The position numbers and the translations under genes are program-made. The notes under the pieces are model-generated. The model worked only from the letters and a program-made list of their open reading frames with translations, searched no databases and had not been told where the DNA came from. Shown piece by piece: positions 57,842 to 64,000 of a stretch of 64,000 bases of DNA (its first letter is position 1; each line of letters begins with the position of its first letter). The stretch lies in NCBI GenBank assembly GCA_023313575.1, contig JAJTTP010000027.1:1-64000 (forward strand), read 5' to 3'. Source of the DNA: Eutypella sp. D-1. Its lineage: Eukaryota; Ascomycota; Sordariomycetes; Xylariales; Diatrypaceae.

Positions 57842-59316
57842 TCAGTATCTCGTCAACGGAGGACTCCCTTTGCAAGCCGGAGCGGAAAACCTCGTTTCTA
57901 CAAACACCTTCTGCATATCATCCTCTCGCTTGTCGAACTTCTGATACACCTTATCTAGATCCTCGACGCGGACTCGATGTGACACCATCTGCAGCGGGTC
58001 GAGCTCCCCCGTCTTGATCTGCTCTAATAGGCGTTCCCAGTATTTATGTACCGGGGCCTGACCGTTTCCAATGAGTCGGATCCCGCGTTCCATGAGCGAG
58101 CCGACATTAAAGTGGTTGGTCTACATCGCGCATTAGTAGCTGGCTCCAGTGAAACGTCATGTCAAAGGTCACTTACGTAGCCGACATACACGCCGGTGAT
58201 ACCAACTCGACCGTAGTTACGCACGGATTCGATCATCTCGTTGATTATCTCACTCGTGTCCGTCTCAGCCCCGATCATCATCTCGATCCAGTGCATCCAG
58301 CCCTTGGCATATTCACCAGCCGCGCACTATATATCACATATGAGCATCCAGGCAAAGAAGAGAGGAGTCCTCGTACTAACCTCGATACCAGCGTCTGGTC
58401 CCCTTCCACCACACATCTTCTTTAACGTTGACACCACGGTCGCCTTGTTGGTGACGCCAAATGACAGCTTCTTGTAATCGACCAGCTCGAGCTTATCAGC
58501 GTGGGCAGGAGACCAGTGCTCTCTTACGAAGGACAGCCGCGGCTCTGTGTCGACGAAGATGACCTTGGTGGCGCCGGCGTCTACAGCGAAGACGCCAGCC
58601 ATCTGGCCGATGGGGCCTGCGCCCCAAATGGCGACCTGGTCGCCTGGGTAAATGGCGGTGTCGTGGACGGCGTTATAACTGGTGGCGAGCACATCGCTCA
58701 GGTATAAGGCCTTCTCATCGGGAACGTCGTCGGGGATCTTGAGGAGGTTTACGTCGCCGAGCGGGACGCGCACATACTCAGCCTGCCCTCCGGCGAACCC
58801 GCCGGTGAAGTGCGAGTAGCCAAACATGCCGGCCGTCTGGCCGCCATACATAGCGCGCTCCGTGGTATTGGAGTTGGTGCGTTCGCACTGCGACGACAAC
58901 TTCTGTCGGCACTGGAAGCAGTCACCGCAAGCAATTTGGAACGAAGCGACGTAACGCCGACCTTTCTGCACCTTGGTCACGTTCGCGCCGACCTCGTCGA
59001 CGATGCCGCAGAATTCATGACCTAATATGTCCCCCTTTTTCAGTTGGATGATGGTACCGTGCATCAGGTGAAGGTCGCTTCCGCAAACGGTGCTGCCAGT
59101 GACCTTGAGAATAACGTCGTTGGGCTCGAGGATCTTGGGTCGCGGTACTTCGTGCATCTCTACCGTATTCTTGCCCATCCAACAGAGCGCCTTCATCGTC
59201 CCCTCGGCCTCTTCACTGTTAATTTTGCTATACTCGGCGACGTCCTGTGCTGTGATGCTGCTACCGTCGTGTCCGATGGACTTCTCAGCCGCGTACGCTG
59301 CCTGTGATACCGCCAT
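57842..59316 (-). CDS. Zinc-dependent alcohol dehydrogenase (formaldehyde dehydrogenase-like)
   Basis: Three exons (58381-59316, 58177-58326, 57842-58120) give 454 residues. Medium-chain dehydrogenase features are clear: catalytic zinc ligands C78 (TVCGSD) and H100/E101 (GHEFCG), the structural zinc cysteines C130, C133, C136 and C144, and the nucleotide-binding GAGPIG in exon 1. The sequence around YGGQTAGMFGYSHFTGGFAGGQAEYVRVP is that of the glutathione-independent formaldehyde dehydrogenase/threonine dehydrogenase-like group. An N-terminal extension of about 40 residues precedes the usual start; whether it is targeting or disordered is unclear. It would interconvert an alcohol and an aldehyde with NAD(P). 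It lies about 1.3 kb from the rhamnose genes and could, in principle, handle lactaldehyde, but that is conjecture. Confidence 0.9.
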
Positions 59317-60649
59317 AATGTACTTTTTTCCGATCTAGTGACGACTTTTGCTGTGTTTGAGTTTCGTATAATTGGTTTCGTAGTGTGCAGTGTCGACTTC
59401 ACGTATAACGAGGCTTTCATGCTATTATGAATTACTGATTGGTGAATTAGGGGCGCATTCCCCTATATAAGGGTTTATGGATTTCATCCATGACGACGAC
59501 AGCATCATGCAATCACCATAAGAGCTCCTAACTACCCCACGGACTTTGAGAAACCCGGACAGACTTCTGCCCCTATTACACATCGGCTTCTGGCGGGTAG
59601 CAGTGGACATGAACGGGAAATATGAGATATACAGCCCTAACTCGCGAATTGATGTATACCTAGGTATGTATGACGCTACGATGATAGTACTCTTTGATGG
59701 ATGGATGAAAATCCATTGCCGGGAGCGACGTCATGGACTCTACTTGGCGCCACCCACTGGCTTTGAGATTGACAACTGGGTCTATGTAAATACCGCCCCG
59801 GGCAAGCCCGAACGACATGATCCATTACGCGGGCAACAGTCATTTGTCTTCGGGCCGGATCTGATTTATAGGCAAGCTAGATATTTGATATGGCTGTGCT
59901 TACATATATTCCCATCCTAGGTCTTTGTTAACCGAATGTCTGATTATCAGTCCGATGATATCATCGCCGTTGCTGTATAATCCGGTGTGGATACCCAAGC
60001 TCCGACTTCCGATCCTTAAGCAACTGGTCTTGGCGGTAGCTTTGGAATAGAATGACACTTAGTTATCCTTCTGAATCCCGCCGTGTTTGAACCAACCGTC
60101 CATTATTGTGGTTCCGGTTGTCCTTAAAATAGTCAGGGTGAAATGAAGGTGACTCCGTTGTACAAACTACCGTCCAATTTCAAGGTCAGCAACACCCGAC
60201 GATAAGGGAGGCTTGGAGTAGATTAGAAGTAGACAATCTACAAAAGCCACTGAGTTGCCACCCCCGACTTAGTTAAGTAACAAGCTGCCCAGGTAATTAT
60301 AGGCAAAGCGTTCTCATAGTATAACAAACCCAGTCGTCGCATCCAGATATCAGTCACACCACGTAAGTACCTTGAGGTTGAGTGTCGATGGTGAGTGAAG
60401 TGGGCTACATGGACGCCCAAAACCTATCCATTTTTGTAGACATATATATATACATATTGGGAAGCTTTTGAGTACACCGCCTTGCTCAGCGTCAAAGTGA
60501 TGCTCTTTCCGAAGGTGGATCAACGCCGTGCTGTTTAGCTACCCGCACAACATACAAGTTAATGCAAATGCACATTCCCTTTTCAGGCAACCGATTTTAT
60601 TCCGTCTACTTAAACGTATTTCCTTTCTAGAATGTGCCTGTCACCACGA
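59317..60649. other. Intergenic, no confident gene
   Basis: Upstream of the alcohol dehydrogenase and downstream of LRA1. A plus-strand frame of 124 codons at 59546-59920 shows no family features. A TACCTAGGTA motif is at about 59656-59665 and an (AT)n run at about 60440-60455. Confidence 0.4.
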
Positions 60650-61468
60650 TTATTGTAGATTGACGAACGCGCCACCGTCGACGAGGAGCTGGGCGCCGGT
60701 GACGTAGCCGCTTAGCTGGTCGGAGGCGAGGAAGACCGCGGGACCGGCGAGGTCGTGCGGCACGCCGGTGCGGCCGAGGGGAATACGGCCCTCCATATAA
60801 CGTCGTTTTTCGTCATCGGCGAGGTCTTCCTCGTTGAGCTGGGTTTTGATGGTGCCGGGCAGCAGGGCGTTACAGCGGATGCCGTAGCGGCCAAGAGCGA
60901 TAGCGGTACTCTGCATCAGAGACAGAATGCCTGCCTTGGTCGGCGTGTAGTGGGTCTGCTGGCCGCCGCCGACGAGAGCCGAGATGCTCGACACACCGAT
61001 AATGGAACCCCCTCGCGGCTCCTGGCGCTTTGCCATCTGCCGCGCTGCCGCCTGCACCACGTAGAACGCGCCTTCGAGATTCGTGCTCACGGTCCGCCGA
61101 AACAGGTCCGGCTCTAGCGATAGGAACTCCGCGAATTGGCAGATTCCCGCGTTGGAAACGCACACATCAAGCCGGCCGGTGCCGAACCGCCGCACGGCGT
61201 GGTCGACGAGTGCTGGGCCTGTTGCGGGGTCCGTCACATCGCCGGCGAGGTGGTCCAGCGCCCCCGCGTTCGGATCCGCGTTCTTGATCGCCGTCGCTTC
61301 TGTGGTCAGTGTGTCCAAGTGGCCCCGGTCCCGCGGAAGGTCTAGGTGATTCACCACCACGTTACAGCCCTGCCGTAGGTATTCGAGGGCGATGGCCCGG
61401 CCGATGCCCGTAGTGCCGCCGGTTATGATGGCAGTCTTGCCCTGTAGGAGCTTCACGGCCGACATCAT
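60650..61468 (-). CDS. LRA1: L-rhamnose-1-dehydrogenase
   Basis: Single exon, 272 residues, a classical short-chain dehydrogenase. It has the cofactor motif TGGTTGIG (16-23), NAG (106-108), the catalytic serine in SSISALVGG (S160/S161), and Y174-xxx-K178 in THYTPTKAG. The stretch GGQQTHYTPTKAGILSLMQS and the ending LLVDGGAFVNLQ match fungal L-rhamnose dehydrogenases such as the Scheffersomyces stipitis LRA1 enzyme. It oxidises L-rhamnose to L-rhamnono-gamma-lactone with NAD(P)+, the first step of the non-phosphorylated rhamnose pathway in the cytosol. The start at 61468 has a second ATG immediately after it (MM); either may be used. It is divergent from LRA3, which supports the assignment. 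Confidence 0.9.
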   Translation of the reverse strand: MMSAVKLLQGKTAIITGGTTGIGRAIALEYLRQGCNVVVNHLDLPRDRGHLDTLTTEATAIKNADPNAGALDHLAGDVTDPATGPALVDHAVRRFGTGRLDVCVSNAGICQFAEFLSLEPDLFRRTVSTNLEGAFYVVQAAARQMAKRQEPRGGSIIGVSSISALVGGGQQTHYTPTKAGILSLMQSTAIALGRYGIRCNALLPGTIKTQLNEEDLADDEKRRYMEGRIPLGRTGVPHDLAGPAVFLASDQLSGYVTGAQLLVDGGAFVNLQ

Positions 61469-63103
61469 GAGCTGGTAGGCAACTGATCTGCTTCTTCTAT
61501 GGTGGGGGAAGAGGGGGGAGGGGGGTATTAAGGGGAAGTTTGGCTACGATTGACAGGGGTGTGGTCACTTAAGTGCCATACAGAAGTGAAGACGGAGGGG
61601 TAATTTCTGGACGCACTATCCTTGAATTGTATGTCAATGCCGGGTATATAGATAATGTAGTTTCTGGTGTGATATGAAAAATACTTAGGTAGGTGCGACA
61701 ACCATCCATCCCTCCATTCATTGGGTAGAACCATGGATATCTCTTAAGTGCAGAGAGAGCTGGTGGGTGGTTCTCGCTTCCATTCCTTTGATATCGCATA
61801 GGAGTTTCCCGTGGTCTCTTCCCTACACAGGCAATCCCCTCTATTCCAATAATCCAATAATTCGACCACACCTGATCAGCTAACTTAGATAACTCATACG
61901 CTTGATACGCAGATAAACTCCACATTGGGCCCTTTCTCCGCGACCCTCATTTTCTCAAAAAAGAATGCGATCTTGCTAATAAGCACTTAGGACGCGCCGG
62001 TTCGCGGGGTTTCAGAGAAACCAAAAGCGGGCTTCGTCATGGCCCCGCGCCGTCTCGGTGTAATGTATAGCGAGCTTCCTGTTAGTGAGTGAATCGAAGT
62101 GGGATCTTTGCACGCCAAGGCCTAACTAGAAGAAAAAGGAAACGAGTTATTCACAGGGCTGTCCAAAATAGGATGGGAAAGGATTAAGCTCGATGGGATT
62201 CATGGAACCTCAAACAGATTCACAGACTGGTTAAAGTGGTAGATAGGGGAGAGGATCCTTTTTGGGTTTCAAATCTGCAATGCATCCATTCCAATGGAGA
62301 AAACCCGAAGAAACCCGGCCCGGCCGAAGTCGCCCTGTCCGCTAGTAAACAAGAAAACCGTGAGATGCAGTCTGCGTGAGATGGTGTAGGATTTAGACTT
62401 CGGTCTTATTGGTCCGTTCACTAAGGTGTAAGAAAGTCATAAGCAGCATTCACTGATGGCTTGCTCCGACGATCACAACGAATAGGATATATTATCAAAG
62501 TCCCTATATAAGTGAATCATAGCTATACAAATCTCCTAGCTATGAACTCAGCAGAGTTTCACATGGTAATTAAGGTTCATGGTAAAGAGACCGGTTTCCA
62601 TACCAAAACCAAACGAAATCAGGGCCTGAGTCGACCATTGTGGGCGGGGAGAAGGGGAACCGGCGGAGGCGGTTATTCGGTATCTCTTTAAGTTAGTCCT
62701 TGAATCGGTAGATTTGACCCCGATTTCTCCTGATCTTTCTGCATTACCATGACAATGACCCAGGTGTTCGTTTTATCTCTTGACGTGATCCTCTGCAAGG
62801 CCTATTTAAGAGGTCCACTTCGGCTCCCGAGATCGTCTACCGGCGCAGAAGGGTTTACTGGATTGACTAGGAACGTATTACTGGACTGGGTCCCTCCGTC
62901 CGTCGACCCGAGCTTGTAGACAGATCGTCTTTCTAGTATATATCTTACGTGCATCCTGGCTGTCGTGAAACTTGATTCTAGCCCTTGGATTCTTATTGAC
63001 TTTTTATGCGTCGTTCATTGTTCTGCTGCTATCCATTTCCGTTTCGGATATCACCTTTCCTTGTATATCCTATCCTACCCCGATTCCGATTCCCATAATC
63101 GAC
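61469..63103. promoter_or_regulatory. LRA1/LRA3 divergent intergenic region
   Basis: The starts of the two rhamnose genes lie 1.6 kb apart, facing outward. Sequences matching the carbon-repressor CreA site SYGGRG on the plus strand occur at 62004-62009 (GCGGGG), 62644-62649 (GCGGGG) and 62663-62668 (GCGGAG); such short motifs also arise by chance. A TATTTAAG box at about 62801 sits about 300 bp upstream of the LRA3 start. A RhaR-type activator site cannot be assigned by eye. No gene is seen inside. Confidence 0.5.
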
Positions 63104-64000
63104 ATGTCATCTGTCAGGGACTTCCCTACCGTTAAAGCCATAAGATCCTACGTGATCAGTGGCGTCGGCTCCGGAGGTGACTACCACAACGTCAAGGGCG
63201 GTCATTGGTCAGTCATCGGCTTATCCCCTCATTACGGGAGAGGGCAGGGGACACAGGTGTTAACGTTACCAATCCTAGGCTGATCGACTCGGATATCTCC
63301 ACGCCATGCTCAATCTGGGACCAGTATAAGAAGTCCCGGACCAGCTGGGGCATCAACGTGCTTGGATCCTTCTTCGTCGAAATCGAGGCCACCGATGGGA
63401 CCGTGGGCTTCGCGACGGGCTTCGGCGGCCCCCCGGCCTGCTGGCTAGTGCACCAGCACTTCGAGCGCTTCCTGATCGGCGCCGACCCCCGAAACACCAA
63501 CCTACTATTCGAGCAGATGTACCGTGCCTCCATGTTCTACGGCCGCAAAGGCCTCCCGATCGCCGTTATCTCCGTTATCGACCTGGCGCTGTGGGATTTG
63601 CTGGGGAAGCTGCGGAACGAGCCCGTGTACAAGCTGATCGGTGGCGCCGCCCGGGAACGCCTGAACTTCTACTGCACTGGCCCCGAACCCCCGGCTGCCA
63701 AGGCAATGGGTTTCTGGGGTGCCAAGGTGCCACTGCCGTTCTGCCCTGCGGATGGGCACGTGGGTCTCAAGAAGAACATCGAGTTCCTCCGCAAACACCG
63801 TGAGAGTGTCGGACCCGACTTCCCCATTATGGTCGACTGCTACATGAGCCTGAATGTGTCGTATACGATCGAGATCGCGGAGAAGACCAAGGATCTCAAT
63901 ATCAACTGGTGGGAGGAGTGCCTGTCGCCCGACGACACGGACGGGTTTGAGCAGATCAAGCGCGCGCACCCAACGCTCAAGTTCACGACAGGTGAGCACG
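63104..64000 (+). CDS. LRA3: L-rhamnonate dehydratase, 5' part
   Basis: Two exons are visible (63104-63207, then 63279 to the window end; 71-nt intron), giving the first 275 residues; the gene is cut by the window. It belongs to the enolase superfamily (mandelate racemase/muconate lactonising branch). The N-terminal capping domain spans about residues 1-130 (IRSYVISG, GINVLGSFFVEIEATDG, AVISVIDLALWDLLGK); the barrel then shows metal ligands in MVDCYMSLN (Asp), WWEECLSPDD (Glu) and TTGEH (Glu). Rhamnonate dehydratases remove water from L-rhamnonate to give 2-keto-3-deoxy-L-rhamnonate, the third pathway step. The GTGAGC at 63991 looks like a splice donor but lies in the conserved TTGEH codons, so reading through is preferred. 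An in-frame upstream ATG at 62972 was rejected as it adds a hydrophobic stretch not expected in this family. Confidence 0.9.

Noticed and set aside
59546..59920. 124-codon plus-strand frame upstream of the alcohol dehydrogenase
   Set aside because: No family features and irregular composition; likely chance.
62972..63103. Upstream in-frame extension of LRA3
   Set aside because: Adds a hydrophobic and Pro/Ile-rich stretch absent from this soluble enzyme family; the ATG at 63104 starts the expected N-terminus.

Overview
The window is nuclear DNA of a filamentous ascomycete, most likely a Pezizomycotina species (Sordariomycete-like; inferred, not proven). The support is: many short GT-AG introns (about 50-210 nt), typical fungal proteins (VMA10, PET117, RPB2, mitochondrial SHMT, OPT transporter, BBE-type FAD oxidase, fungal L-rhamnose genes), and a left-hand AT-rich block nearly devoid of CA/TG dinucleotides, the mark of repeat-induced point mutation (RIP). 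Exon structures were worked out by hand from splice motifs and reading phase; every multi-exon model below sums to an intact frame.

Layout. 1-4210: RIP-mutated repeat block with two large inverted repeats. 4211-5577: repeat edge with a tRNA-like element and a 34-bp palindrome. 5578-13419: Nudix hydrolase, secreted BBE-type FAD oxidoreductase, membrane-anchored S33 hydrolase, and an NAD(P)-binding epimerase-like protein. 14453-26000: housekeeping block with PET117 and VMA10 (divergent), CTNNBL1-like splicing factor, phosphoglycerate-mutase-family protein and RPB2. 26000-30900: gene-poor. 30910-45359: GH2 glycosidase, a large tandem-domain amidohydrolase divergent from an oligopeptide transporter, and mitochondrial serine hydroxymethyltransferase. 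45360-53749: an 8.4-kb stretch with no supportable gene. 53750-64000: HAD phosphatase (Ykr070w/CECR5-like), small secreted protein, zinc alcohol dehydrogenase, and the divergent pair LRA1 (L-rhamnose dehydrogenase) and LRA3 (L-rhamnonate dehydratase, cut by the window end).

Genes that plausibly work together: LRA1 and LRA3 are steps 1 and 3 of the non-phosphorylated fungal L-rhamnose pathway and share a 1.6-kb intergenic region. The amidohydrolase and the OPT transporter share a 0.9-kb divergent promoter. PET117 and VMA10 share a 0.7-kb one. No clearly new defence or mobile system was found; the best candidates for a second look are the amidohydrolase whose second module has lost its metal-binding motif, the palindromic DNA near 5 kb, the RIP-mutated fold-back block, and the large gene desert.
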